From Vibrio sp. JPW-9-11-11 (lineage in GTDB: Bacteria > Pseudomonadota > Gammaproteobacteria > Enterobacterales > Vibrionaceae): DNA of 64,000 nt. The translations under genes were made by a program, and so were the position numbers. How positions within the stretch are numbered: the stretch's first letter is position 1; each line of letters opens with the position of its first letter. Below are positions 10,454 through 19,689 of this stretch, in pieces. The notes beneath the pieces were generated by a model. The model made no database searches. It was not told the DNA's origin and saw only the letters and a list, made by a program, of their open reading frames with translations. The stretch is from contig NZ_SZQJ01000007.1 of NCBI RefSeq assembly GCF_013369335.1, positions 186,001-250,000 on the forward strand, in the 5' to 3' direction.

Positions 10454-12493
10454 ATGCTATCGCAACAACTACAGCACTGGTTTACTAAATTAACGGCTAA
10501 TAGCCCGTTCTTTTTTGCTATCTTGGACCAGCAGCACCACTATGCCGTGGTTAACGGGCGCTATTGCGATATTGCCGGGCTCACCTCGACTGAATTAGTG
10601 GGGATGAACGATAGCCAAATATTAGGTCAGCAATTCTACGAACAGCTTAAGCCCTATTACCAAAGAGCCTTTAAAGGCGAGTCTATCGAAGCGGAAGTGA
10701 CCATCGGAGATGTAAACCTAGAGACCAGCCTGCACTTCAACCTCTCTCCGATTGATAGCGATGGCAAGATCGAACACATCATTTTTCACGCCATAGACAC
10801 CTCAGAGAAACAAATACTTATCCGTTCATTGGATGAATCCGAAGGGAAGTTTTCTACCCTCACCTCTTTGCTACCAGAAGGCATCTTGTTGGTCGAAGAA
10901 GATTGCATTATCTCGGTGAACCCTGCCGCCCTTAGACTACTGGGTTTTGATTCAGCTCAGGATGTGCTAGGCGAAAGTTTGTCTAGGCTGTTTATCGATG
11001 AGAAGACCAAGACTGTATTTTCGGAGTCGCTCACCAATAGTCTGTGCGAAGCACCACTGGTTTGCCTGACCAGCCCACGTTGTGGTTTCGAACGCAAAGT
11101 ACAACTACTTGCCGATGCAACCATGATTCTAGGCAGTGATTCTCAGCTAGTGCTGATTCAGGATGCGGAATCGGCGCCTAAAGCACTGAGCGTCAACAAG
11201 ACTGAAGATGCACACATCGACTCGCTTACTGGCCTATATAATCGCTTTGGTTTCACCAAGCGCTTAGAGCAATTAATCCACAACGAAACCCCCTTGATAA
11301 TGCTCTACCTCGACATTGATAACTTTAAAAACATCAATGACTCACTCGGTCACCATATCGGCGATAAGGTGATTAAAGAGGTCTCTTCTCGTCTTAAACG
11401 TCTTTTACCGCAGCAGGCGGTTTTAGGGCATTTAGGAGGTGATGAGTTTGGCATTATTCTCCCTGAGCCGGAAAACAACCGTATGGCAGAAATTCTATCA
11501 GAGCGCATTATCTCTCTGATTAATCAGCCATTCGACCTGCATCACTTCAGTAAACGCCTCGCCTGTTCAGTTGGCAGTGTCGCCTACCCTGGCGACGGTA
11601 ACGATGCACGAATTCTATTGCAAAACGCCGACACTGCGATGTATGAAGCCAAAGATCGCGGCCGAAATCGACTGATCAAGTTCAATGACCAGATGAATAA
11701 AGAGGCGCGAATGCGTTTGTGGCTGGAAATTGAATTGCAAAAAGCGCTGCAGCAAAACGGTCTTGAAGTGTGGTATCAGCCTAAAGTCAACGCGCGTGAT
11801 TTTAGCATCAATGGTGCAGAAGCCTTGATTCGCTGGAAACACCCCGTTGAGGGATACATTAGCCCCGGCGCGTTTATCCCAGTCGCAGAACGAGCTGGCC
11901 TTATCGAGCATTTGGGTCGTGTCGTGATGCGTGATGTTTTTACCACCGTCAAACGCTGGAAACTGCAGGGGATCTTGCCCGGCAGAGTCGCCATCAACCT
12001 CTCTCCAGAACAGTTTGGTAACCCCAAGCTCATTGACTACATGGAGAAACTGCTCCGTACTACCGAGCTCGACCCGAGCTGCATCACCTTTGAACTAACC
12101 GAAAGTGCCGTGATGAGTGACAGTGAGCACACCTTACAAATGCTCAACGCAATCAAAAAACTCGGATTTGCGCTGTCGATTGATGATTTTGGCACCGGAT
12201 ACTCATCGCTTTCTTATCTGGCACGCTTCCCGCTCGATGAACTCAAAATAGACCGAGCGTTTATCTCTGACATTGATACCTTGCCAAAGCAGGTCACCGT
12301 CATAGAAAACATCATCAACTTAGGTAAATCACTCAATTTGACCGTAGTAGCAGAAGGTGTTGAAACCCAGCAGCAAGCCACGTTGCTATCGAACCTCAAT
12401 TGTAATTCCATTCAAGGCTTCCACTTCTATCGCCCTCAACCTCGCCAAGAAGTTGAGGAACTGTTTGCTCAAAACCGCCGCCACAAGAACTAA
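10454..12493 (+). CDS. rocS: PAS-PAS-GGDEF-EAL cyclic-di-GMP protein, RocS-like
   Basis: The 679-residue protein has two N-terminal PAS regions (about 10-115 and 120-230), a diguanylate cyclase domain with an intact GGDEF at 328-332, and a C-terminal phosphodiesterase domain with EAL at 456-458. The EAL domain keeps INLSPEQ, ELTESAVM, DDFGTGYSS, KIDRAF and VAEGVET, so hydrolysis of cyclic-di-GMP is likely possible. There is no membrane segment, so it is cytoplasmic. V. cholerae RocS (VC0653, from memory) occupies the same place beside ubiU. GGAGAG at 10435-10440 is 10 nt from a TTG (10451) and 13 nt from the ATG (10454); I prefer the ATG. It is co-oriented with ubiUV. Confidence 0.85.
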   Translation: MLSQQLQHWFTKLTANSPFFFAILDQQHHYAVVNGRYCDIAGLTSTELVGMNDSQILGQQFYEQLKPYYQRAFKGESIEAEVTIGDVNLETSLHFNLSPIDSDGKIEHIIFHAIDTSEKQILIRSLDESEGKFSTLTSLLPEGILLVEEDCIISVNPAALRLLGFDSAQDVLGESLSRLFIDEKTKTVFSESLTNSLCEAPLVCLTSPRCGFERKVQLLADATMILGSDSQLVLIQDAESAPKALSVNKTEDAHIDSLTGLYNRFGFTKRLEQLIHNETPLIMLYLDIDNFKNINDSLGHHIGDKVIKEVSSRLKRLLPQQAVLGHLGGDEFGIILPEPENNRMAEILSERIISLINQPFDLHHFSKRLACSVGSVAYPGDGNDARILLQNADTAMYEAKDRGRNRLIKFNDQMNKEARMRLWLEIELQKALQQNGLEVWYQPKVNARDFSINGAEALIRWKHPVEGYISPGAFIPVAERAGLIEHLGRVVMRDVFTTVKRWKLQGILPGRVAINLSPEQFGNPKLIDYMEKLLRTTELDPSCITFELTESAVMSDSEHTLQMLNAIKKLGFALSIDDFGTGYSSLSYLARFPLDELKIDRAFISDIDTLPKQVTVIENIINLGKSLNLTVVAEGVETQQQATLLSNLNCNSIQGFHFYRPQPRQEVEELFAQNRRHKN

Positions 12494-12530
12494 CCCTATT
12501 TAAGTAATTGAGTGATAAACTCACTCAAAC

Positions 12531-12572
12531 CTGCCTTATATCAAATTTGCCGTTCACATTTCTTCATAAAAT
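12531..12572 (+). promoter_or_regulatory. Candidate FNR-dependent class II promoter of ubiUV
   Basis: CTGCC-TTAT-ATCAA (12531-12544) has one perfect FNR half-site. A -10 element TAAAAT (12567-12572) predicts a start near 12579, which puts the site centre (12537.5) at -41.5. The same box and geometry occur at ubiT on the other strand. Confidence 0.6.
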
Positions 12573-12609
12573 GCTCAGCACTTTATAAAAGACTGTATTG
12601 GTAACTGCA

Positions 12610-13623
12610 ATGGAACTCCTATGCCCAGCTGGCAACTTACCAGCTCTGAAAACTGCCATTGATTGTGGCGCGGATGCGGTATATATCGGCTTTAAAGATG
12701 ACACCAATGCGCGCCATTTTGCCGGTTTAAACTTTACCGGTAAAAAGCTTGAGAAAGCGGTGCAATATGTCCACGATAACGACAAGAAGATCCACGTTGC
12801 ACTCAATACCTTTGCTCACCCTAATGGCTTTGAGCGTTGGACTGATGCGGTTGACCGAGCGGCGCAAAGTGGCGTCGATGCGTTGATTGTTGCCGATATC
12901 GCGGTACTTGAGTACGCGGCTCGTCAATACCCACAGCTAGAACTTCACTTATCCGTACAGGCATCAGCCACTAACGTCGCGGCGATCGATTTCTACAAGC
13001 AGAACTTCAACGTTAAGCGTGTCGTTTTGCCACGAGTACTCTCTATCCATCAGGTTAAGCAGCTTTCACGTAATATCACCAGTGATGTCGAATTGGAAGT
13101 GTTTGCCTTTGGCAGCCTGTGCATTATGTCGGAGGGGCGTTGTTACCTCTCTTCCTACATGACAGGTGAATCACCCAATACCGTTGGCGCCTGCTCCCCC
13201 GCAAAATATGTCCGCTGGCAAGAAACGGAACAAGGCCTTGAGTCTCGTCTGAACAATATTTTGATAGACCGCTATTCGCAGGGAGAGAACGCCGGATACC
13301 CCACTTTATGTAAAGGCCGCTTCACGGCCAATATAGAGGGTCAAAATCAGGCTTACCATGCACTCGAAGAGCCCACCAGTTTAAATACCCTCTCTATGCT
13401 ACCTGAGTTGTTCGCGGCCAACGTAGCATCGGTAAAAATAGAGGGACGCCAGCGCAGTCCTGCGTACGTCGAGCAAGTCACTCGCACGTGGCGCGAAGCC
13501 ATCGACCGCTACCAAGCGAGTCCGGACCATTACCATGTGGAACCGAAATGGAATGACACCTTGGCCAATGTTTCGGAAGGAACTCAAACGACACTTGGTG
13601 CTTATCACCGCAAATGGCAATAG
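12610..13623 (+). CDS. ubiU: Oxygen-independent ubiquinone hydroxylation protein UbiU (U32 family)
   Basis: UbiU (337 residues) is a U32-family protein that binds a 4Fe-4S cluster and, as a heterodimer with UbiV, supports the hydroxylation steps of ubiquinone synthesis without oxygen. The family start MELLCPAGNLPALKTAI lies at the ATG 12610; an upstream in-frame TTG is not used in homologues. Cluster-type cysteines are visible in FGSLCIMSEGRCYLSS, GACSPAKY and TLCKGRF. VKIEGRQRSPAY and the C-terminal SEGTQTTLGAYHRKWQ are typical. It is 8 nt from ubiV and follows rocS by 116 nt. Confidence 0.96.
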   Translation: MELLCPAGNLPALKTAIDCGADAVYIGFKDDTNARHFAGLNFTGKKLEKAVQYVHDNDKKIHVALNTFAHPNGFERWTDAVDRAAQSGVDALIVADIAVLEYAARQYPQLELHLSVQASATNVAAIDFYKQNFNVKRVVLPRVLSIHQVKQLSRNITSDVELEVFAFGSLCIMSEGRCYLSSYMTGESPNTVGACSPAKYVRWQETEQGLESRLNNILIDRYSQGENAGYPTLCKGRFTANIEGQNQAYHALEEPTSLNTLSMLPELFAANVASVKIEGRQRSPAYVEQVTRTWREAIDRYQASPDHYHVEPKWNDTLANVSEGTQTTLGAYHRKWQ

Positions 13624-13631
13624 AGGAAATC

Positions 13632-14522
13632 ATGCAAAATCAAATGAGATATGCCCTTGGCCCCCTACTCTACTTTTGGCCAAAGCAAGATGTTGAGTCT
13701 TTTTATAATCAGGCTAAGCAAAGTCCGGCCGACATCGTCTATTTAGGTGAAAGTGTTTGCTCAAAGCGTCGTGAGATGAAACCTGCACATTGGCTCGATA
13801 TTGCTAAAGCGCTAAGTTCAGCTGGAAAACAGGTCGTACTGTCTACTATGGCACTGCTTGAAGCCCCGAGCGAAGTCAATGTGATGAAGAAGTACATCGA
13901 CAACGGTGACTTTGCCATCGAAGCCAATGACGTTTCAGCGATTCAACTCGCCTCAGAGAGAAAAGTCCCGTTTGTTGTTGGCCCTGCAGTGAACACCTAC
14001 AACGCTCATACGCTGAACCTGTTCCTTAAACAAGGTATGACACGCTGGTGTATGCCAGTAGAACTATCACGAGAGTGGCTAGGCAACGTGCTTAATCAGT
14101 GCGATAAACTTGGTATTAAAGGGCAATTTGAAGTCGAGGTTTTTAGTCACGGCTACCTCCCCCTCGCCTACTCTGCGCGCTGCTTTACCGCTCGTGCGGA
14201 AAACAAAGCGAAGGATGACTGCGAAACCTGCTGCATAAAATACCCAACGGGGATTCAGGTCAGTAGTCAAGAAGGGCAAGAGGTGTTCAACCTCAACGGC
14301 ATTCAAACTCAGTCTGGTTACTGCTACAACCTTATTAATGATCTTCCTAGCATGCAAGGCTTGGTCGATGTGGTTCGCTTGAGCCCTCTAGGTATTGATA
14401 CCTTTGCGACACTCGAACGCTTTCGCGCCAATGAGCAAGGACAACATCCAACGCCGATTGCCGATAGACAGTGCAATGGCTACTGGCACCAGTTAGCAGG
14501 CTTAGAAGTCAAAAACATTTAG
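13632..14522 (+). CDS. ubiV: Oxygen-independent ubiquinone hydroxylation protein UbiV (U32 family)
   Basis: UbiV (296 residues) is the partner of UbiU in oxygen-independent ubiquinone hydroxylation and also binds a 4Fe-4S cluster. Motifs include YLGESVCSKRREMK, the cluster-type cysteines in SARCFTARAENKAKDDCETCC, and FNLNGIQTQSGYCYNL. Two ATGs are possible, 13632 and 13644. AGAGG lies 6 nt before 13632, which I chose; homologues often start at the second (MRYALGP). The gene is followed by a bidirectional terminator, so ubiU-ubiV form a two-gene unit. Confidence 0.95.
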   Translation: MQNQMRYALGPLLYFWPKQDVESFYNQAKQSPADIVYLGESVCSKRREMKPAHWLDIAKALSSAGKQVVLSTMALLEAPSEVNVMKKYIDNGDFAIEANDVSAIQLASERKVPFVVGPAVNTYNAHTLNLFLKQGMTRWCMPVELSREWLGNVLNQCDKLGIKGQFEVEVFSHGYLPLAYSARCFTARAENKAKDDCETCCIKYPTGIQVSSQEGQEVFNLNGIQTQSGYCYNLINDLPSMQGLVDVVRLSPLGIDTFATLERFRANEQGQHPTPIADRQCNGYWHQLAGLEVKNI

Positions 14523-14529
14523 CATAATT

Positions 14530-14551
14530 AAAGGGCTCTATGAGCCCTTTT
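14530..14551. terminator. Bidirectional terminator between ubiV and the MATE gene
   Basis: AAAGGGCTC / GAGCCCTTT with a TAT loop and T-runs on both strands lies between the two convergent genes and touches the MATE stop codon. Confidence 0.85.
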
Positions 14552-15892
14552 CTATGCGTGAATCGGCGTAGCAGGTTGTGCCTGGTAGCGGCGAACGTCT
14601 TTGGCTAACATCCACACCACCAAAAGACTTAGAGTAATATTAGATAATGGGTAAGCCAGCCAAATACCGGCAACGCCAAACAACGTCGGCATCACGTAGA
14701 GAAATGGCAGTTGAATTAACAAATTACCTATCGTCACAAACATAGCCTTACTGCCTTTATTGATCGCTTGGTAGTATGCTGCCGCCACCACTAAAAATCC
14801 ATCAAGACACAATGCGAACAGGTGTAACCGAATCCCCATCACTGTGTTGTCCATCAACTGTGGGTCAGTATCATTAAATACGGCGACAAACTGAAACGGC
14901 AATAGATTAAGCACCACCACAAAGAGCAACCCTGAAGCAATGGCCGTCATCATCGCCACTTTAAGTAGTGTGCGTATATTTTGTTGCTGGCGAGCTCCAT
15001 GGTTAAAACTCACCAAAGGTTGCATACCATTGGCAATACCCTCAGCAATCAGATAGTAGACCGTCACTATGTAACCCAAAATCGCATAAGCGCCAATCAT
15101 TCGCACATCACCATATTGAGCAAATAGCCCGTTATGCAGTGCAACCATCATCGAGCCATAGGCATACATAAAAAAACTCGACAAACCAATGGTGAAGATT
15201 TTCGGAACGGCACTGAGTTGCCAAACAAGGCGACCAATGCGCAGTTTTAGCTTCGCTTTGCCACTGAAAAAATAGCCCACACCGAGCAGAGTTACGACGC
15301 CTTGCGCGACAGCGGTCGCCAACGCAGCTCCGGTCAGCTCCCAGCCCCATTGCGCAATCATCAGGTAGTCAAGCACAATATTGATCACAGCCCCCAAGAT
15401 CATCAATAGCGTCGCCAAATTAGGGCTATTATCGTTTCTCAGTAAAAAAGGCGTCGCAATAGAGCCTAAAGTAAACACACACGCCACAATCAATACTTGT
15501 AAATACTGCAGACCTAACTCAAACACTCGGCCTTGTGCTCCCTGCCAATAGAGAAAATCATCAGCAAAAAAGTAAAGGACGGACGCGACGATAGGGGTAA
15601 GAAAAAGTAACAGCGCTAATCCTGTGCAGAGCGCCTCTTTAGCCCCTAATTGATGGCCTTCTCCTTGGCGAATGGACACCAATGCGCCCGTTCCCACTCC
15701 AACGAGCATACCCAACCCCAAAATAGCGCCGATGACAGGCCAAGCCACATTGATCCCAGCCAAACCATCCGCACCGACATAGCGACCAATAAAAATACCG
15801 TCAACCACTTGATAGAGACCATTGACCAGCATCGCCGCGACGGTTGGAATCGTATATTTCCAAAATTGTTTGTGTACAGAACGTTGCATCAT
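14552..15892 (-). CDS. MATE family multidrug/Na+ efflux transporter
   Basis: The 446-residue protein has about 12 predicted membrane helices and MATE family sequence: an N-terminal VDGIFIGRYVGADGLAGIN, the internally repeated half, and NGMQPLVSFNHGA in the second half. It probably exports cationic drugs or toxic metabolites using a sodium or proton gradient; the substrate is unknown. It looks closer to the MepA/DinF branch than to NorM (impression only). It lies 37 nt downstream of a marR gene on the same strand. A 19-bp palindrome (15901-15919) in that gap matches a site upstream of marR, so the MarR protein probably controls it. Confidence 0.9.
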   Translation of the reverse strand: MMQRSVHKQFWKYTIPTVAAMLVNGLYQVVDGIFIGRYVGADGLAGINVAWPVIGAILGLGMLVGVGTGALVSIRQGEGHQLGAKEALCTGLALLLFLTPIVASVLYFFADDFLYWQGAQGRVFELGLQYLQVLIVACVFTLGSIATPFLLRNDNSPNLATLLMILGAVINIVLDYLMIAQWGWELTGAALATAVAQGVVTLLGVGYFFSGKAKLKLRIGRLVWQLSAVPKIFTIGLSSFFMYAYGSMMVALHNGLFAQYGDVRMIGAYAILGYIVTVYYLIAEGIANGMQPLVSFNHGARQQQNIRTLLKVAMMTAIASGLLFVVVLNLLPFQFVAVFNDTDPQLMDNTVMGIRLHLFALCLDGFLVVAAAYYQAINKGSKAMFVTIGNLLIQLPFLYVMPTLFGVAGIWLAYPLSNITLSLLVVWMLAKDVRRYQAQPATPIHA

Positions 15893-15900
15893 TGCCCCAC

Positions 15901-15919
15901 TAGTTAGCCAGGCTAACTA
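15901..15919. promoter_or_regulatory. Predicted MarR operator before the MATE gene
   Basis: TAGTTAGCC-A-GGCTAACTA is a perfect 19-bp inverted repeat located 9 nt upstream of the MATE start. It shares the GTTAG-N5-CTAAC core and spacing with a site over the marR promoter. Confidence 0.7.
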
Positions 15920-15929
15920 AATAGATAAA

Positions 15930-16343
15930 TTAATTGGTTAAAGACTTAGTTAACAGTTGTACCAATTGCGTGGCTTCATCATCGGATAACTTCGCCGTCA
16001 TGGCTGCCGCGATTTGCTGATACACCTTCTGCTCCATTGAAATCTCTGCAATCACTTTACTGGTCAAAACCACTCGTTTAGCCCTGGCATCTTGACCGCA
16101 ATGGACTCGTTTGACCAAGCCTTTTTTTTGCAGTCGTACAACCATCGCCGATGCGGAAGGTTTGGTGACTTTCATCTCCTCAGCGAGGTCTGTAATCCGC
16201 ACCCCTTGCGGGTATCCCTCTATCACACGCAGATAATCATACTCGTTGAAACTCAAGCGAGCTAAAGGGTCTTCTTTGGCGTGAATGCGCCACGCTTTGG
16301 CACAGAATCGCTCTAACTCAATCAAACTATTTTCTAATTTCAT
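15930..16343 (-). CDS. MarR family transcriptional regulator
   Basis: The 137-residue protein is a winged-helix MarR-type regulator, typically a dimeric repressor released by small ligands. The recognition region VTKPSASAMVVRLQKKGLVK (about residues 65-84) is followed by a wing with the conserved DxRxKR form (DARAKRVVLT). It is immediately upstream of a MATE exporter, and paired palindromes are present over its own promoter and in front of the exporter, which suggests autoregulation plus repression of the exporter (inference). No strong ribosome site is evident before the ATG. The ligand is unknown. Confidence 0.9.
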   Translation of the reverse strand: MKLENSLIELERFCAKAWRIHAKEDPLARLSFNEYDYLRVIEGYPQGVRITDLAEEMKVTKPSASAMVVRLQKKGLVKRVHCGQDARAKRVVLTSKVIAEISMEQKVYQQIAAAMTAKLSDDEATQLVQLLTKSLTN

Positions 16344-16355
16344 TGCTCAACCATT

Positions 16356-16374
16356 TAGTTAGGATGACTAACCA
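16356..16374. promoter_or_regulatory. Predicted MarR operator at the marR promoter
   Basis: TAGTTAG-GATGA-CTAACCA matches the MATE operator at 13 of 14 arm positions with the same N5 spacing. It lies directly downstream of the -10 element, over the predicted transcription start. Confidence 0.7.
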
Positions 16375-16402
16375 TCTTAATCCGTCTCTTCCGTGCTGGC
16401 AA
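16374..16402 (-). promoter_or_regulatory. Predicted promoter of marR
   Basis: On the minus strand, TTGCCA and TAAGAT are separated by 17 nt. The -35 element abuts the nlpI terminator, and the -10 touches the palindromic operator. Confidence 0.7.
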
Positions 16403-16403
16403 T

Positions 16404-16429
16404 AAAAAAGCCGCCAACTTTGGCGGCTT
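16404..16429 (-). terminator. Terminator of nlpI
   Basis: The stem AAGCCGCCA / TGGCGGCTT with a 4-nt loop is followed by a T-run on the minus strand, 18 nt past the nlpI stop. Confidence 0.88.
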
Positions 16430-16446
16430 CACATATTCCACATGGA

Positions 16447-17364
16447 TTATTGGCTGTTTTTTTTCGCCGCTAACTTGGCTTTGGCCAACTGCTCAGCTTT
16501 CACCTGATTATAGATCCGGTTTAGCTCAAGGAAAGCGTAGCGGTGCTCAACGTAATCATACACGTTAAATGAGATTGCTAACTTGTATAAGGAGATGGCG
16601 TTGGCGAAGTCACCTTGAGCTTGATAACGCTTACCCAAGTAAAAATAGGCTTCAGTTAAGCGTTGTGCGAGTAAAGTATTGTCCCTCGAACCCGCCAAAA
16701 TCGCTTTAAAGGCCTGCTCTTCGTTTACCTCACCTAAGCTTATTGCCACCAGCACCCAACCCCATTGTTCATCTCGCTGCTGGTAGTCCGCCAACAGTTG
16801 CTGGCGCGCCAACTCGGGCTGTTTCTCCATTTGAACAATGTAACGCCACAGAGCACGAAATGGGTCGCTAGGATCTTCATCATAGTGCTTTTGCATATCC
16901 TCTAGCGCGAGGTCAATTCTGTCGCCATAGTAGAGGGCAATAGCACGATTCCGCGCCGCATAAGAGTTGTCAGGGTCAAGCTCTAACGTTGAATCAAAAG
17001 CATCATAAGCGGCATCAAACTCGCCAACTTGGGTAAAGTAGACCCCCAATAAGTTAAACAAATCCGCTTGAGCCGGGTTAAGTGACAAAGATTGATTGTA
17101 ATCGAGCCGCGCTAAATCTCTCAGGCCGACACTATCGTAATAGTTGCCGCGCTCGTAGAGCATTTTCGCTCTGATTTCATCTGATAAATCTGGGCGCTGC
17201 AGTAAATGAGAAAGACGCGCGATCTGTACTTCTTGTTGAGCACTCGCTTGCAGAGGCACCGCCATCGGTGGGTAAACCCATTGGGTCGTTTGGTTTGATG
17301 TTGAGGCACAGCCTGCCGTAATCAACATCGTTAAGCTAAGTGTTGCGGTTTGAAACCATTTCAC
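16447..17364 (-). CDS. nlpI: Lipoprotein NlpI (TPR adaptor of peptidoglycan hydrolysis)
   Basis: NlpI (305 residues) is an outer-membrane lipoprotein with TPR repeats (about 60-165 and 240-275) that, in E. coli, scaffolds the Prc protease and murein endopeptidases. The chosen GTG start at 17364 has AGGAG 9 nt upstream and gives a compact signal peptide ending in lipobox TAGC, with Cys19 as the lipidated residue. A longer upstream reading would spoil the signal peptide. DLFNLLGVYFTQVGEFDAAY and AARNRAIALYYGDR are typical TPR segments. It follows pnp, the same order as in E. coli. Its own terminator is at 16404. Confidence 0.95.
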   Translation of the reverse strand: MKWFQTATLSLTMLITAGCASTSNQTTQWVYPPMAVPLQASAQQEVQIARLSHLLQRPDLSDEIRAKMLYERGNYYDSVGLRDLARLDYNQSLSLNPAQADLFNLLGVYFTQVGEFDAAYDAFDSTLELDPDNSYAARNRAIALYYGDRIDLALEDMQKHYDEDPSDPFRALWRYIVQMEKQPELARQQLLADYQQRDEQWGWVLVAISLGEVNEEQAFKAILAGSRDNTLLAQRLTEAYFYLGKRYQAQGDFANAISLYKLAISFNVYDYVEHRYAFLELNRIYNQVKAEQLAKAKLAAKKNSQ

Positions 17365-17412
17365 AGATAAATACTCCTGTAACTGAGCGTGCACTCAGTG
17401 TCATCCGCATAT

Positions 17413-17438
17413 AAAAAAGGGAGCGTAATGCTCCCTTT
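17413..17438 (-). terminator. Terminator of pnp
   Basis: GGGAGC-GTAAT-GCTCCC, with six T residues after it on the minus strand, lies about 60 nt past the pnp stop and just upstream of nlpI. Confidence 0.85.
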
Positions 17439-17494
17439 ATAACATGCTTTAGGCGAATTAGGCTAATCGCCAAATTGGCCCAAATGCGAGTAGA

Positions 17495-19627
17495 TTAAGC
17501 GTCTGCTGCAGGTTTTTCTTCCGCTGCCGCTTCTTCACTCTTTTCTACCGCTTCTTTCATGCTTAGACGAACGCGGCCCTGACGGTCGATTTCAAGAACT
17601 TTAACTTGAACTTCTTGACCTTCAGCTAGGTAGTCAGACACTTTCTCAACACGCTTGTCTGCGATTTGAGAGATGTGTACTAGACCATCTTTACCTGGAA
17701 GGATAGTAACGAACGCACCGAAGTCAGCAAGACGCGCAACTTTACCTGTGTAGATACGGCCCACTTCAACTTCAGCCGTGATCTCTTCGATACGGCGGAT
17801 TGCTTCTTTCGCAGCTGTACCTTCAGTTGCCGCAATCTTGATTGTACCGTCATCTTCGATTTCGATAGTGGTACCTGTCTCTTCAGTTAGAGCACGGATA
17901 ACGGCACCACCTTTACCGATAACGTCTTTGATCTTCTCAGCGCTGATCTTCATTGTGTGAATACGCGGAGCGAACTCAGAGATATCTTCACGAGCACCAG
18001 AGATAGCTTCATCCATTACAGAAAGGATGTGCTTACGTGCACCTTGCGCTTGGTTAAGCGCAATTTGCATGATCTCTTTAGTGATACCTTCGATCTTGAT
18101 ATCCATCTGAAGTGCAGTGATACCGTCGTTAGTACCTGCTACTTTAAAGTCCATGTCACCTAGGTGGTCTTCATCACCAAGGATGTCAGAAAGAACCACG
18201 AAGTCGTCGCCTTCTTTAACCAGACCCATTGCGATACCCGCAACAGACGCTTTAATTGGCACACCCGCATCCATAAGTGCTAGAGAAGTACCACATACAG
18301 AAGCCATTGAAGAAGAACCGTTAGATTCTGTGATTTCTGATACGACACGTACTGTGTACGGGAACTCGTCTACTGATGGCATTACAGCAGCAATACCACG
18401 CTTAGCCAGTTTACCGTGGCCAATTTCACGACGCTTAGGAGAACCTACAAAACCCGTTTCGCCTACACAGTATGGAGGGAAGTTGTAGTGTAGTAGGAAG
18501 TGATCTTTACGCTCACCTGTTAGCTCGTCGATGATTTGAGCGTCGCGTTGCGTACCTAGAGTCGCCGTTACGATTGCCTGAGTTTCACCACGAGTGAATA
18601 GTGAAGAACCGTGAGTACGTGGAAGAACGCCAGTACGTACGTCAAGCGCACGAACCATGTCTTTTTCACGACCATCGATACGTGGGTTACCCGCGATGAT
18701 GCTACGACGAACAACTGTCTTCTCTAGATCGTGGAAGATAGTGTGAATTTCTTTGGTGTTTGCTTCTGGATCTTCAGCAAGCAGCACTTCGTTTACTTCA
18801 CCAGCGATAGCGTGGATACGATCGTAACGCGCCATCTTTTCAGTGATTTGGTAAGCTTCTACAAGTTTCGCTTCTGCGAGTTCAGCGATACGGTTTTTAA
18901 GCGCAGTGTTCTCTTCAGGAGCAACCCAATCCCAAGCTGGAGTCGCGACTTCAGCAGCGAACTCGTTGATTGCAGAGATAACTGCTTGCTGTTGATCGTG
19001 ACCAAATACTACCGCAGATAGCATCTCTTCTTCTGTTAGGTTGTCAGCTTCTGATTCAACCATAAGAACAGCGCCTTCAGTACCTGCAACCACTAGGTCA
19101 AGCTTAGATGTTTCTAGCTCAGTGTTGCTTGGGTTCAGTACAAGTTGACCATCAACGTGACCAACACGTGCTGCACCGATAGGACCGTTGAACGGGATAC
19201 CAGAGATAGCAAGAGCAGCAGAAGTACCGATCATTGTTACGATGTCTGGTTGAACGTCAGGGTTTACCGACATAACGGTTGCGATAACCTGAACTTCGTT
19301 TTTGAATGCATCCGGGAATAGAGGGCGAATTGGACGGTCGATTAGACGAGCCGTCAGTGTTTCACCTTCAGATGGACGACCTTCACGCTTGAAGAAACCA
19401 CCAGGGATTTTACCTGCAGCGTAAGTACGCTCTTGGTAGTTAACTGTTAGAGGGAAGAAGTCTTGACCTTCCACCGCTTCTTTTTTACCAACGACAGAAA
19501 CGAATACTGAGGTATCATCCATCGTTACCATAACGGCTGCGGTAGCTTGACGCGCAATAACGCCAGTTTCTAGAGTAACTGTGTGGTTACCGTACTGGAA
19601 CGTTTTAACAACTGGTTTTTCGAACAT
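17495..19627 (-). CDS. pnp: Polynucleotide phosphorylase
   Basis: PNPase (710 residues) is a 3'-5' phosphorolytic exoribonuclease and degradosome component. Two RNase PH domains (about 1-210 and 310-540) flank an alpha-helical linker; the second carries [14 protein letters not shown] and the catalytic region [21 protein letters not shown] domain (about 550-610, [20 protein letters not shown]) and an S1 domain (about 620-690, [13 protein letters not shown]) follow, then a short acidic Ala/Glu tail. Length equals E. coli PNPase. A structured 5' leader resembling the RNase III-cleaved pnp leader lies at 19690-19795. rpsO is upstream on the same strand. Confidence 0.98.
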   Translation of the reverse strand: MFEKPVVKTFQYGNHTVTLETGVIARQATAAVMVTMDDTSVFVSVVGKKEAVEGQDFFPLTVNYQERTYAAGKIPGGFFKREGRPSEGETLTARLIDRPIRPLFPDAFKNEVQVIATVMSVNPDVQPDIVTMIGTSAALAISGIPFNGPIGAARVGHVDGQLVLNPSNTELETSKLDLVVAGTEGAVLMVESEADNLTEEEMLSAVVFGHDQQQAVISAINEFAAEVATPAWDWVAPEENTALKNRIAELAEAKLVEAYQITEKMARYDRIHAIAGEVNEVLLAEDPEANTKEIHTIFHDLEKTVVRRSIIAGNPRIDGREKDMVRALDVRTGVLPRTHGSSLFTRGETQAIVTATLGTQRDAQIIDELTGERKDHFLLHYNFPPYCVGETGFVGSPKRREIGHGKLAKRGIAAVMPSVDEFPYTVRVVSEITESNGSSSMASVCGTSLALMDAGVPIKASVAGIAMGLVKEGDDFVVLSDILGDEDHLGDMDFKVAGTNDGITALQMDIKIEGITKEIMQIALNQAQGARKHILSVMDEAISGAREDISEFAPRIHTMKISAEKIKDVIGKGGAVIRALTEETGTTIEIEDDGTIKIAATEGTAAKEAIRRIEEITAEVEVGRIYTGKVARLADFGAFVTILPGKDGLVHISQIADKRVEKVSDYLAEGQEVQVKVLEIDRQGRVRLSMKEAVEKSEEAAAEEKPAADA

Positions 19628-19689
19628 TGTTATTCCTTGTTTCTGAGCGACTATAAATACAGCTCAGAGTGTATTGATTGATACTCAAG

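Noticed and set aside
18117..18488. A 123-codon plus-strand open frame within pnp
   Set aside because: It is antisense to a highly conserved enzyme and is low-complexity; similar shadow frames occur opposite nusA, glnE, pyrG, eno, relA and lepA.
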